From assembly GCA_039972875.1 (NCBI GenBank), contig JBDWMA010000019.1, positions 62,001 to 126,000 of the forward strand: DNA of 64,000 bases, given 5' to 3'. The notes under the pieces are model-generated. The model saw only the letters and a list, made by a program, of their open reading frames with translations. It was not told where the DNA came from and did not search any database. This document shows positions 9,210-18,038 of this stretch, piece after piece. The number at the start of each line of letters is the position of its first letter. Within the stretch, counting starts at the first letter, position 1. Made by a program: the position numbers and the translations under genes. The DNA comes from Pseudoruegeria sp039972875. GTDB lineage: Bacteria > Pseudomonadota > Alphaproteobacteria > Rhodobacterales > Rhodobacteraceae.

Positions 9210-9959
9210 ATGCGTATGTCAAAGGTGTTTAGTGCTGCTGCGTTTGGTGCAGTGTTGGCTTTTCCAGTGTTTGCGGCTGATCAGACGGTTTCTGGCACAG
9301 TTGAAAAACTGGATCGCCGGGCTTTGCCGCCGAATGCCGTGCTCGAAGTTCAACTGCTTGATGTCTCATTGATGGATGTTGCCGCCACACAACTGGCGCT
9401 CAAACGGATCGCAATTCAAGGGCAGTTGCCTGTGGACTACGCGTTGGTCTATGACGATACCCTTGTTCAGAACGGCATGAGTTATGTTGTGCAGGCCAAA
9501 ATCTTAAGCGGGCGTAACCCGATTTATCTGTCAACCAACACTCATCCGGCGTTAACCAATGGCGCAGGCAATTCAGTTGATGTGCGGGTTGAGCCTATTA
9601 ACACGGCTCCGGAGAAGGACATCAGAAGCCTTCAAAAGGGAACGTGGGATGTCATAAGTTTTGACGGCTCAATTCTAGACTTAGAACGATTGCCGCATTT
9701 AACCTTTGGGCCAGACAACACCGTTTCAGCCTTTACGGGCTGCAATCAGATGTCAGGGACCTTTACCCAAAAAGACGATGAAATGACGTTCGGGCCCGGT
9801 GCGATGACACAGATGGCCTGTGCAGAGCCTAGCACTACAGTAGAGCGCACCTTCGTTGAGGCGTTAAATTCTGTGGATTCCTATGAACATACAGAATCCC
9901 GTTTGTTGTTGCGAGATGCCACTGGGCAGATAGTGATGCATTTGGTTCCTAGCCCGTAA
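9210..9959 (+). CDS. Secreted YbaY/META-domain protein
   Basis: 249 residues with a Sec signal peptide (residues 1 to about 24, ending VFA). Residues about 28-130 resemble the YbaY domain (VSGTVEKLDRRALPPNAVLEVQLLDVSL). The C-terminal 110 residues are a META/HslJ domain with the conserved FTGCNQMSG and TQMAC segments. Such proteins are envelope-located and often linked to stress or heat-shock phenotypes, but no biochemical role is established. It stands alone, 87 bases downstream of the LysR gene, with GGGAG before the start. Confidence 0.85.
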   Translation: MRMSKVFSAAAFGAVLAFPVFAADQTVSGTVEKLDRRALPPNAVLEVQLLDVSLMDVAATQLALKRIAIQGQLPVDYALVYDDTLVQNGMSYVVQAKILSGRNPIYLSTNTHPALTNGAGNSVDVRVEPINTAPEKDIRSLQKGTWDVISFDGSILDLERLPHLTFGPDNTVSAFTGCNQMSGTFTQKDDEMTFGPGAMTQMACAEPSTTVERTFVEALNSVDSYEHTESRLLLRDATGQIVMHLVPSP

Positions 9960-10087
9960 ACTGCGGCCCGCGTGCCATAGTGCTGTGTTTGTTTGGTATT
10001 GCGTCTGCGTAAGGGCGAATAAACAAGACAACATCTCGGTTGCATTGATAGGGTACCCCAAAAGAAGCGGGCTTTCGGGGGAATAAA

Positions 10088-11692
10088 ATGCGACACGTCT
10101 GGGCGAAATTATGCGTCGTGATTTTTTTGATAACTGCATGTGTCACGCCCGCGACTGCGCAATCATCCAATGATGCCAATACCATTCCGACCTCAGCCAA
10201 TGTTATGGTGGATGGCAAACCGCTTTTTTCGGTGCGCGGGACGCAGGCTTTTCCCGCTAAGGAACGCGCAAAGAGTATTTCAAAGAACATCATTGATTTT
10301 GCGAAATCTGCGGATGACGGGGAAGTCGTGGTCAACATTGAGGAAACCCCCCTGGGGCGGCGGATCTCTTTGGATGACACCAATGTCGCCTTTTTTTTAG
10401 AGGAAGACGCCAAACTCGATTTGGTGTCCTTGGATATTCTGGCATTGGTGAATGGCAATGTTATCAAAGAGGCCGTTGTGGAATACCGCTTGGCTCGGAC
10501 CAACGATGCTCGTTTGGAAAGCCTCTCGCGCATGGCGGGGTGGACTGTGCTCTTTTCGGCGGCCTTTTACATCCTGATCCTATTGCGGCGCAAAGTCCCC
10601 GATGTCATTCGTAAAATTACGGAAAAACGCCTCAGCAAAATTCAGGCCGCGACAAGCCGGATTATTCGTGGGCGGGCGGTGTCAGAGTTCGTCAGTGTCA
10701 TCATTCGGCTATTTTTCCTCGGGCTGATCTTGTTGGCATCCTATTACTACGTGTCGTTCGTGCTGTTTGCTTTCGTGGAAACCCGGCCTTTTGCGACCCT
10801 TTTGATCACTTATGTTAGCGATCCGATTTTTGAACTTGGCTTTTCAATTGTCGGTTATACGCCCAATCTTGTGACCTTGTTGGTGATCTACATTGTCATG
10901 CGGTACTTGCTGAACCTTCTGCGAAATGTCTTTGATAATATAGAGGCTGGAACACTGTCTTTTGACGGGTTCGAGGCGCATTGGATCTGGCCAACCTACA
11001 ATATCCTACGCGTTCTGATGGTCGTTTTCGCACTGGTGTTGGCCTATCCCTATATTCCCGGCTCATCGTCTCAAGCGTTTCAGGCGATTTCGATCCTTGT
11101 GGGGTTGATGGTTTCGATGGGGTCTAACTCTGTGGTTTCCAACGCTTTGGCGGGTCTGTTTGTCCTATATCGGCGGAGCGCAAATATCGGGGATCGGATT
11201 AAAGTGGGTGGTCATACGGGGGATGTCGTTGCGATCAAATTGATGGAGACCTACATTAAATCCCTTAAAAATGAGCTGATCAGTGTCCCAAATTCTCAGT
11301 TCCTTGGATCTGAGGTCATCAATTATTCAACCAAAATCGATGGGCGCGGGTTGCTGGTGCATACTACGGTGGGCATCGGTTATGAGGAATCGCAAGAAAA
11401 AGTAGAAGCATTGCTGTTAGAGGCTGCCTCGCGGACCCATTACATTAAGAAATCTCCACCGCCGTTTGTTCTGCGTACTTTGTTAGGCGATTTTGCGGTG
11501 AATTATCAGATCAATGGATTCACAACCCGCGGCGAATATATGCAAAAGATCATATCAGAGCTCCATAGCCATATTCTGGATGTGTTTCACGAAAATGGTG
11601 TGCAGATCATGTCACCCCATTATGAAGCAGATCCCGAGACGCTCAAGATTCCAGAGGTTCCACCGAAGGAAACTGAGGATAAAGACCCATAG
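10088..11692 (+). CDS. MscS-family mechanosensitive ion channel with periplasmic N-terminal domain
   Basis: 534 residues. A signal peptide (to about residue 25) and a periplasmic domain of about 120 residues are followed by about five membrane segments between residues 150 and 370. The pore region (QAISILVGLMVSMGSNSV, then NALAGLFVLYRR) and the following beta domain (IGDRIKVGGHTGDVVAIKL) are clear MscS hallmarks. The cytosolic vestibule domain follows and the tail is charged. It should open under membrane tension to release solutes on osmotic downshift. A GGGGGA ribosome site precedes the start. There is no obvious operon partner. Confidence 0.92.
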   Translation: MRHVWAKLCVVIFLITACVTPATAQSSNDANTIPTSANVMVDGKPLFSVRGTQAFPAKERAKSISKNIIDFAKSADDGEVVVNIEETPLGRRISLDDTNVAFFLEEDAKLDLVSLDILALVNGNVIKEAVVEYRLARTNDARLESLSRMAGWTVLFSAAFYILILLRRKVPDVIRKITEKRLSKIQAATSRIIRGRAVSEFVSVIIRLFFLGLILLASYYYVSFVLFAFVETRPFATLLITYVSDPIFELGFSIVGYTPNLVTLLVIYIVMRYLLNLLRNVFDNIEAGTLSFDGFEAHWIWPTYNILRVLMVVFALVLAYPYIPGSSSQAFQAISILVGLMVSMGSNSVVSNALAGLFVLYRRSANIGDRIKVGGHTGDVVAIKLMETYIKSLKNELISVPNSQFLGSEVINYSTKIDGRGLLVHTTVGIGYEESQEKVEALLLEAASRTHYIKKSPPPFVLRTLLGDFAVNYQINGFTTRGEYMQKIISELHSHILDVFHENGVQIMSPHYEADPETLKIPEVPPKETEDKDP

Positions 11693-12029
11693 ACGCCGTC
11701 GAAACCCTCGTCGATAATGTTTTGGGCTTTGTCCCTGAAATGGGGCTGGGCGATGGAAACCAGCAGCGGGCTTTAACCTGTTTGTCCATGTGTCCGCCGA
11801 GCGCACCATAACGAAAAACGGAGGAATGTTAGCAATGAGACCAGGCTTCGTTTTCTTTGATATGGCGACTGTCGTCATCTCCCCCTTGGATACTGTCTGA
11901 AAGGCGATTGGTGATTGTCTTGCAGAGTTCTATCTATAGGGATTGTACTTTGTTTTCACAGGCCAATAGAGGTACCAGGTTGGTACACAGGTATTTGACT
12001 AAAAAGGGCGGTCTCAGGATGGAATGTGC
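11693..12029. other. Intergenic region with possible gene remnant and a 21-codon open frame
   Basis: This 337-base gap separates mscS from the convergent Anbu gene. Directly after the mscS stop, a +1 frame stays open to TAA 11809-11811 and reads like protein (DAVETLVDNVLGFVPE, then MGLGDGNQQRAL). I do not recognise it, and it lacks a start near a ribosome site, so it may be a decayed remnant. GGAGGA at 11820-11825 precedes an ATG at 11835 that opens 21 hydrophobic codons to TGA 11898-11900. Neither is well enough supported to call a gene. Confidence 0.3.
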
Positions 12030-12770
12030 TCAATCTTCAATCATCGTGTTGCGGATGCGGGCAAAGCTGTCGCGCAGAGCGTCTGACCATTCCTCGGATA
12101 GGGCGCGGAATTCATCGTCGTGTTCGTCGATCCGCTGTTGCTCGCTGATTTTATAGTCATCGGTTTTGATCACAGTCAGATCCAATGGCATTCCAACAGA
12201 CAGATTGGAGCGCAGAGTGCTATCCATAGATAAGAGCACAACCAAACGTCCCTCATTGAGCGGAGTTTCCGGAGAGAGCACGCGATCTAAAATAGGTTTT
12301 CCGTATTTATGTTCGCCTATCTGTATATAGGGCGTGTCATCGGTGGCTTCGATGAAATTGCCCTCTGGGTAGATCAAAAACATGCGCGGTGTGCCGCCTT
12401 TACGTTGCCCGGCCACGATCATGCTGGCCGTGGCTGACTGTTGCATGCTGTTCATCTTATTCTGAATATCGGACGAGACCGTCGCCAGCATATTGCCGAC
12501 GATTTCTGCCACACCCAACATGCCTGTGGCTTCCATGATAGAGGTCGACGGTGTTGCGTCTGGATCCTCTATTGCCTCTTGCAGCTTGGAAATAACGGTT
12601 TGGGTCACTGACAGGCTGCCCGCCGTCATGATGACGATGGCGCGCTCACCCGGTGCCTCAAAGCTAAAGGTTTTCCGATAGGACGCAATGTTGTCGATCC
12701 CGGCATTGGTGCGGGTGTCCGACAGCAAAACGAGGCCTTCGTTCAGCATTAATCCGACGCAGTACGTCAT
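12030..12770 (-). CDS. Anbu-type proteasome-like peptidase (ancestral beta subunit)
   Basis: 246 residues of the Ntn-hydrolase proteasome-beta superfamily. The protein starts Met-Thr-Tyr-Cys-Val-Gly, so removal of Met leaves the Thr nucleophile. Asp18 (LLSDTRTNAG) and Lys33 (YRKTFSF) fit the other active-site positions, by Met1 numbering. The four-gene context and the starting MTYCVG identify the Anbu family, whose known members assemble into open helical rings rather than closed 14-mers. Natural substrates are not established. It is the distal gene of the operon ATP-grasp, alpha-E, transglutaminase, Anbu, 21 bases after the transglutaminase gene. HslV is an alternative but is shorter and pairs with HslU, which is absent here. 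Confidence 0.9.
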   Translation of the reverse strand: MTYCVGLMLNEGLVLLSDTRTNAGIDNIASYRKTFSFEAPGERAIVIMTAGSLSVTQTVISKLQEAIEDPDATPSTSIMEATGMLGVAEIVGNMLATVSSDIQNKMNSMQQSATASMIVAGQRKGGTPRMFLIYPEGNFIEATDDTPYIQIGEHKYGKPILDRVLSPETPLNEGRLVVLLSMDSTLRSNLSVGMPLDLTVIKTDDYKISEQQRIDEHDDEFRALSEEWSDALRDSFARIRNTMIED

Positions 12771-12791
12771 GCGTGCGTGTTCTTTCCAGTT

Positions 12792-13622
12792 CTATTGTTG
12801 GCTCTGGGAGGTCGTTTGTGACACGGACAAGGAATATTCCATTGTCTCTTCTCCACCGCCGAAGCTGATCCCTCGTACAGGGGCGGCCTCAAGGGCGTCA
12901 AGTCCCGAGCCAAGACGAATGTGTCGCGCATCAGGGCAACAACGGTTTGCAGGGTCAAAACCCACCCAACCAATCCCGGTGACGTAGATCTCCGCCCAGG
13001 CGTGGCTGGCCTCATGGGCGGTGCCGTCTTCGGTCGATTGCAAATACCCGGTGACATACCGCGCAGGCAGCCCTGCACACCGGGCGAGCGTCATCAGGAC
13101 ATGGGTTTGATCCTGACAAACACCATTGCCCGCTTCAAGCGCTTGGGAGGCGGTGACTTCGGAATCCGTGCTGCCGGGTGTATAAGCCACCTTGTCTGCG
13201 GTGTGTCGGGCCAATTCATGGGCAAGGCTCAGGGGGTCATTCGGAAATGCGTCAAATGCAGCAGCTGAAATCACACGGATCGCCCCATCCGGGTCGGTTA
13301 ACCGGGTATCGCGCAGGTAACAGGACGGGTGAACCGCCTCTTTGTGCCCTTTTAGAATCCCACTTGTATCAGCTGTTTCAACAACGCCTGAGACGATGAT
13401 ATTGATTTCATCAACAGGACCGCCAACGGTTAAGGTCTGAACGCGGTCCCCGGCACCGTCCGTGAATTCCGCGCCGAGTTTGCCGCCCTCACAGCGCACG
13501 GACCAGTTGATAACATTCTGACCCACGAAAGAGGCAGGCACCAGACGCAGGCTTTGAGATATTCGCCGTTGTGGCTGATCATAGGTATAGCGGGTGGTGT
13601 GTTCGATGGTTAGACGCATCAT
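12792..13622 (-). CDS. Transglutaminase-like cysteine peptidase of the Anbu operon
   Basis: 276 residues. An N-terminal beta domain (RLTIEHTTRYTYDQP) precedes the transglutaminase-like core with Cys169 (GNGVCQDQTHV), His207 (EASHAWAEIY) and Asp223 (GFDPANR), a complete catalytic triad. Enzymes of this fold hydrolyse or transfer amide bonds. Its ATG overlaps the alpha-E stop by four bases. In this operon it may cut or transfer the peptide tag that the ATP-grasp and alpha-E proteins are thought to make; that role is inference from gene neighbourhoods described for the family. Confidence 0.92.
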   Translation of the reverse strand: MMRLTIEHTTRYTYDQPQRRISQSLRLVPASFVGQNVINWSVRCEGGKLGAEFTDGAGDRVQTLTVGGPVDEINIIVSGVVETADTSGILKGHKEAVHPSCYLRDTRLTDPDGAIRVISAAAFDAFPNDPLSLAHELARHTADKVAYTPGSTDSEVTASQALEAGNGVCQDQTHVLMTLARCAGLPARYVTGYLQSTEDGTAHEASHAWAEIYVTGIGWVGFDPANRCCPDARHIRLGSGLDALEAAPVRGISFGGGEETMEYSLSVSQTTSQSQQ

Positions 13623-14569
13623 TGCCCCCAGAACAAATAGGACCGGTTCACCGCTTCGTCGAGCTTACGGATTTCGGTGATAAAGTCGGTCAGGAACTCA
13701 TGTAGCCCGTCGGTGACGATGGATTTGATATCCGCTTCTACAAGGCTGCTAAGAACGGTCATTGCTTGTCGGTTGGCCAAGCCACGCGTCCCATATGTGC
13801 GTCCAAGCCGTGTCAGGTGATGATCTATCATCTCAGCACAATGGAGCAATGATCTCGGTGTGTCCGGGTTTAAGATCAGAAAATGGGCGATTTTATCGGG
13901 CGCATAATCGCCTTTATAGGCCCAATGAAAAGCGCGCCGCGCGGATACCGCACGCATAAGTGTGGACCATTGGTACTGATCGACCCCACCGCCCACCATA
14001 TGGATGGTGGGAAGCAATACATAGTATTTTACGTCAAGTAGGCGTGCGGTGTTGTCTGCGCGCTCTATGTAGTAGCCAAGGTTGAAAAAATCATACCCTT
14101 CATTGCGCAGCTGCGTGGTTTCAAAGCTACCCCGCACGGCGGCAGCCTGGCTTTTTGTCCAGTCGCACATTGGTAATAATTCACGATCCGAGGCACGCCC
14201 ATTTTCTAATTCGCCAAATTGTAAATAGCCGCCGTTAAGGGTTTCCCAAACTTCGCTGGTCAAAGCGGGTCGCGCACTGCGCACGTTCTCGCGGGCAGAG
14301 CGGATGCAGTTTTTTATGCTAGAAGGGTTGAGATCGTCAAACAGCATAAAGGCCGTGACGTTCTCGGCGTTCACTTCTTGCCCGGTTTCGGCAAAGTCAT
14401 GAGAGACCCCTGCCGCCGCCAGAATAGATGACCATTCATTGGCATGTCCGCCACTGGCGTTGGGCATTAATGACATGCGATAGGCGACTTCTAACAAGCG
14501 CGCCGTGGTTTCGGCGCGTTCAATATAACGGGATGTCCAATATAGGCTTTCTGCGGTTCTGCTCAGCAT
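13619..14569 (-). CDS. Alpha-E domain protein of the Anbu operon
   Basis: About 316 residues, nearly all helical, beginning MLSRTAESLYWTSRYIERAE, the standard alpha-E domain opening. FNLGYYIERADNTARLLDVK in the middle is the second copy of the same signature. The function of the domain is not known; it nearly always travels with circularly permuted ATP-grasp and transglutaminase genes. I prefer the ATG at 14569, one base after the ATP-grasp stop. A longer frame from 14584 would overlap that gene by 14 bases. Confidence 0.9.
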   Translation of the reverse strand: MLSRTAESLYWTSRYIERAETTARLLEVAYRMSLMPNASGGHANEWSSILAAAGVSHDFAETGQEVNAENVTAFMLFDDLNPSSIKNCIRSARENVRSARPALTSEVWETLNGGYLQFGELENGRASDRELLPMCDWTKSQAAAVRGSFETTQLRNEGYDFFNLGYYIERADNTARLLDVKYYVLLPTIHMVGGGVDQYQWSTLMRAVSARRAFHWAYKGDYAPDKIAHFLILNPDTPRSLLHCAEMIDHHLTRLGRTYGTRGLANRQAMTVLSSLVEADIKSIVTDGLHEFLTDFITEIRKLDEAVNRSYLFWGQ

Positions 14570-14570
14570 A

Positions 14571-15995
14571 TCAATCCGCCACAATCCAAGTGTCTTTTAC
14601 GCCGCCACCTTGTGACGAATTTACGACCAAGGACCCATCGGTCAAGGCCACACGGGTGAGGCCGCCAGGAGTGAGTCGTACCTCTTTGCCCATCAAGCAA
14701 TAGGGGCGCAGATCCACATGTCTGGGGGCAAGGCCACTATCGACAAACGTCGGACTGGTGGACAGAGCCAATGTTGGCTGTGCGATGTAATTACTGGGGT
14801 TCTTGCGAATACGTTCGGCAAATGACGCGATTTCTTCTTTGGTTGAGGCTGGGCCGACCAACATGCCGTATCCACCAGATCCGTGGACCTCCTTTACGAC
14901 AAGTTCTGCGAGGTTTTCCATCACATATTTATAAGCATCGGCTTCACCGCAACGCCATGTGGGAACGTTTTTCAAAATGGGTTCTTCACCAAGGTAAAAA
15001 CGAACCATTTCGGGAACATAGGTATAGATCGCTTTATCATCGGCAACACCCGCGCCAGGGGCGGAGCAGATTTGTACACCACCAGACCGGTAGACATTCA
15101 TCAATCCGGGCACACCAAGCATTGAATCAGGTCGGAAACACAGAGGATCCAGAAAGGCGTCGTCTATCCGGCGATAGATCACATCGACCCGCTGAGGGCC
15201 GCGCGTTGTCCGCATGTAGACAAAATCCCCGTCCACGAACAAATCCTGCCCCTCGACCAGATCCACGCCCATTTGATCGGCAAGAAACGAGTGTTCATAA
15301 TAAGCCGAGTTAAACGCCCCCGGAGTTAGGATTACTGCCGTGGGTTCATCGTCGACGCATTTGGTCGGGGCGACTTCATGAAGCGTCTTACGCAGCATAT
15401 CTGGATAACTGTCCACCGGTGCAATCCGTTCGGACCGGAACAGGTCTGGACACATACGCATCATGATTTCCCTGTTTTCCAGCATATAAGAAACGCCAGA
15501 CGGGGTGCGGCAGTTGTCCTCTAGAACGTAGAACTCGTTTAGCCCTGTGCGGACAAGATCCGTGCCGACAATGTGGGAATAGATATTTAGCGCCGGAGAG
15601 ATGCCCGCCACGCATGGCTCATAGGCCTCGTTTCTATACACCAGATTTGCTGGGATGCGGCCGGAACGAACGATTTCGCCGCGATGGTAGACATCCCAGA
15701 GAAACGCGTTCAACGCGCGGCTGCGCTGTTTCACCCCACGCTCCAGACTGCTCCACTCACTTTGCGTAAAGACCCGTGGCATCAGATCGAACGGTATCAG
15801 TCGTTCCTTGTTGCCGGTATCGTCATACACCGCAAAGGTGATGCCAATCCGCCTGAACAATGCCTCTGCCTCAGCTTTCTTAAAGTTGAGGGTGTCCGAA
15901 CCGAGGTCATCAAACCATTTTGTTATTTTCTGATAGGCTGGTCGGATGGAGCCGCCATCAAACATCTCATTAAAAAAATCTGGTCGTTTTGTCAT
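14571..15995 (-). CDS. Circularly permuted type 2 ATP-grasp protein of the Anbu operon
   Basis: 474 residues from the ATG at 15995. Motifs include GVSYMLENREIM, AVILTPGAFNSAYYEHSFLA and LVVKEVHGSGGYGMLVGPAS, which mark the circularly permuted ATP-grasp type 2 family. ATP-grasp enzymes form amide or ester bonds through acyl-phosphates, so a peptide-ligase role is plausible; the substrate is unknown. A GTG at 16064 in frame would add 23 residues without domain similarity or a clear ribosome site. The 15995 ATG also lacks a strong Shine-Dalgarno sequence, so the start is uncertain. It is the first gene of the operon. Confidence 0.9.
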   Translation of the reverse strand: MTKRPDFFNEMFDGGSIRPAYQKITKWFDDLGSDTLNFKKAEAEALFRRIGITFAVYDDTGNKERLIPFDLMPRVFTQSEWSSLERGVKQRSRALNAFLWDVYHRGEIVRSGRIPANLVYRNEAYEPCVAGISPALNIYSHIVGTDLVRTGLNEFYVLEDNCRTPSGVSYMLENREIMMRMCPDLFRSERIAPVDSYPDMLRKTLHEVAPTKCVDDEPTAVILTPGAFNSAYYEHSFLADQMGVDLVEGQDLFVDGDFVYMRTTRGPQRVDVIYRRIDDAFLDPLCFRPDSMLGVPGLMNVYRSGGVQICSAPGAGVADDKAIYTYVPEMVRFYLGEEPILKNVPTWRCGEADAYKYVMENLAELVVKEVHGSGGYGMLVGPASTKEEIASFAERIRKNPSNYIAQPTLALSTSPTFVDSGLAPRHVDLRPYCLMGKEVRLTPGGLTRVALTDGSLVVNSSQGGGVKDTWIVAD

Positions 15996-16097
15996 AGATG
16001 CAGCGCACGATAGTCCGGGCGGGAAGTCAAGCGAACATCTTGATGGTTTCCTGAAATTGGCCACAAGTTACTGAAATATCGTTGCTACTTTGCTGCT

Positions 16098-16892
16098 TTA
16101 TCCCGCAATGTGTCCGGTTTTTGCGATGAAACTGCTGAGTATTTCAGCAAACTTATCGGGTTGCTCGACACAAGGTATGTGACCGGCACGCCGGATTAAG
16201 ACAAATTCACTTCCTGGGATTAGCTCGATTGTTTCGCGGACAAGGTCCGGTGGGGTGGCTCCATCTTCGCTGCCGACGATGCCAAGGGTGGGTAATCTCA
16301 GGCCCGAGGTCGGTGTGTAAAAATCGGTTCCTGAGATGGCGGCACAGCACCCCAAATAGCCTTCAATGGGGGTGCGTGTGACCATATTGCGCCAGAGGGT
16401 GACCTCAGGTGTTGTACGGAATGCTTTGGTAAACCAACGCTCCATAGTGGCATCGGCCAAAGCTTCGATCCCACCATCGCGAACGGTGTCCATGCGGTCT
16501 TGCCACACTTCGGGTGTTCCGATTTTCGCGGCCGTATCACACAGCACCATTGCCCTGACCTGATCCATCCGTTTAACGGCAAGCCCTTGTGCCACCATTC
16601 CGCCGATAGAGAGGCCGACAAACATGCTATCTCTGATCTTTAGATGATCCAGCAGCCGTTCTGCATCACGCACAAGGCTGCCCATGCGGTAGGGGCCCTC
16701 GGGACAAGACGTTAAACCATGCCCCCGCATATCATAGCGAATGATCCGGAGCCCCTTCGGTAATCGTGCAATCACTTTGTCCCAAATCCGGAAATCTGTA
16801 CCAAGGCTGTTGGCAAAGACCAATGGCGCGCCGGTGGGATCGCCATCCTCACGCCAATGCAGCAGAACGTCGTTCAATTCCAGAATATTCAT
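16098..16892 (-). CDS. PcaD-like 3-oxoadipate enol-lactonase / alpha-beta hydrolase
   Basis: 264 residues from the ATG at 16892. This is an alpha/beta hydrolase with nucleophile Ser95 in GLSIGGM, an acidic residue near 210 (GSEDGATPPD) and His near 238 (AGHIPCVEQP). ANSLGTDFRIWDKV and RYDMRGHGLTSCPEGPY match the 3-oxoadipate enol-lactonase branch of the beta-ketoadipate pathway. No other pca gene is nearby, so the substrate could be different. It lies 77 bases downstream of the GlxA/CdhR-type regulator on the same strand. An upstream ATG at 16973 would overlap that gene and is unlikely. Confidence 0.82.
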   Translation of the reverse strand: MNILELNDVLLHWREDGDPTGAPLVFANSLGTDFRIWDKVIARLPKGLRIIRYDMRGHGLTSCPEGPYRMGSLVRDAERLLDHLKIRDSMFVGLSIGGMVAQGLAVKRMDQVRAMVLCDTAAKIGTPEVWQDRMDTVRDGGIEALADATMERWFTKAFRTTPEVTLWRNMVTRTPIEGYLGCCAAISGTDFYTPTSGLRLPTLGIVGSEDGATPPDLVRETIELIPGSEFVLIRRAGHIPCVEQPDKFAEILSSFIAKTGHIAG

Positions 16893-16969
16893 AACCCGTC
16901 CGTATCTTTTATGCCGTTTTGTAATGTGCGCCTGCCTTAACGGCAGTTCAACCAAAAAACGACTAGGGT

Positions 16970-17944
16970 TCAATCTGGGGAGGGCACACTTAGGCGTCGC
17001 ATGGCCTCTCGGGTTTGGCTGGGTGTTTCGCGAAACCGTAGACGATAGGCGCGGCTCATAGCGCCGGGATCATCATAGCCACAGCGCAGTGCAATATCGG
17101 CAATCGATAGATTAGTATTTTCGATCAACCGTTGGGCTGCGGATAGACGTAAGTGGCGATAGGCCTGCCCTGGAGATGTGCCCAACACCGTTTGAAACCG
17201 ACGGCTCAGATGTTTGGGATGACAGCCCAATTGTTTGGATAAAGCGGCTAGAGTTCGCGGTGTTTCAACGGTCTCGCGCATGAGTGCGATCGCGCGCTGC
17301 ACTAAGGGGTCACGGGATTTCATGATCGTGCGGGTCGCCACCGCACGACTTTCGTGCATAAAGAACCCCTCAACATCCAAAGCCAGTGCCGCGCCGTGGC
17401 GTTCTTCGATCAATTGCAGGATAAAATCGAAACTGGCCAATGCCCCGGCACAGGTCAGTCGCGGCCCGTCAAATACCATAGTTTGACGGACGACATTGAC
17501 CTCAAGAAACCGTTCCTCAAAAGCCATCAAATCATCCCAGTGTAACGTGGCTGTATATCCCGTTAGCAATCCGGCCTCTGCCATCAACCATGGACCGGTG
17601 TCCAGACCAGCAACCCGATGGGCTTTTTGCGCGGCCTTTCGCAAATCCTGCAATATGGCGGGCGCCGCATGATCATGCACTTGATAGCTTGAAATCACCG
17701 CTAACATGTCACGGTTTTGCATGTCACTCAGCGGCCCCTTTGGCAGAACCGGCAGCCCAGATGAGGATTGTGCCGGCGCACCGGACATGGTGCGAAATTC
17801 CCAACGATAAGCTTCGCGATTCAACAGGGTATTCACGGCCCGAAGAGGTTCAAGCGTGTTGGCCAGACAATGATGAGAGAACCGATCAAACAGTAAGAAG
17901 GTGATTTCTTCACAGCCAAGCGCCGGTTTTGTCCATTTCTGCAT
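16970..17944 (-). CDS. GlxA-family (DJ-1/PfpI plus AraC) transcriptional regulator, CdhR-like
   Basis: 324 residues. The N-terminal domain (residues about 10-190) is the DJ-1/PfpI-like ligand-sensing fold. The C-terminal AraC-type domain contains two helix-turn-helix segments (LAALSKQLGCHPKHLSRRFQ and IADIALRCGYDDPGAMSRAY). CdhR, the carnitine regulator of Pseudomonas, has this architecture and lies beside carnitine dehydrogenase genes. Here the gene is divergent from the predicted carnitine operon, with 94 bases between starts. It is therefore the likely activator responding to carnitine or a derivative; the ligand is inference. Confidence 0.88.
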   Translation of the reverse strand: MQKWTKPALGCEEITFLLFDRFSHHCLANTLEPLRAVNTLLNREAYRWEFRTMSGAPAQSSSGLPVLPKGPLSDMQNRDMLAVISSYQVHDHAAPAILQDLRKAAQKAHRVAGLDTGPWLMAEAGLLTGYTATLHWDDLMAFEERFLEVNVVRQTMVFDGPRLTCAGALASFDFILQLIEERHGAALALDVEGFFMHESRAVATRTIMKSRDPLVQRAIALMRETVETPRTLAALSKQLGCHPKHLSRRFQTVLGTSPGQAYRHLRLSAAQRLIENTNLSIADIALRCGYDDPGAMSRAYRLRFRETPSQTREAMRRLSVPSPD

Positions 17945-18038
17945 ATATATCGTCTATTTCAGGGCATATGCAATTGGCAAGCTGTGATTGATTTTTTGAA
18001 TACCTTTTGAAATGCGGAGTAAACCGGTGCCTCTCTCA

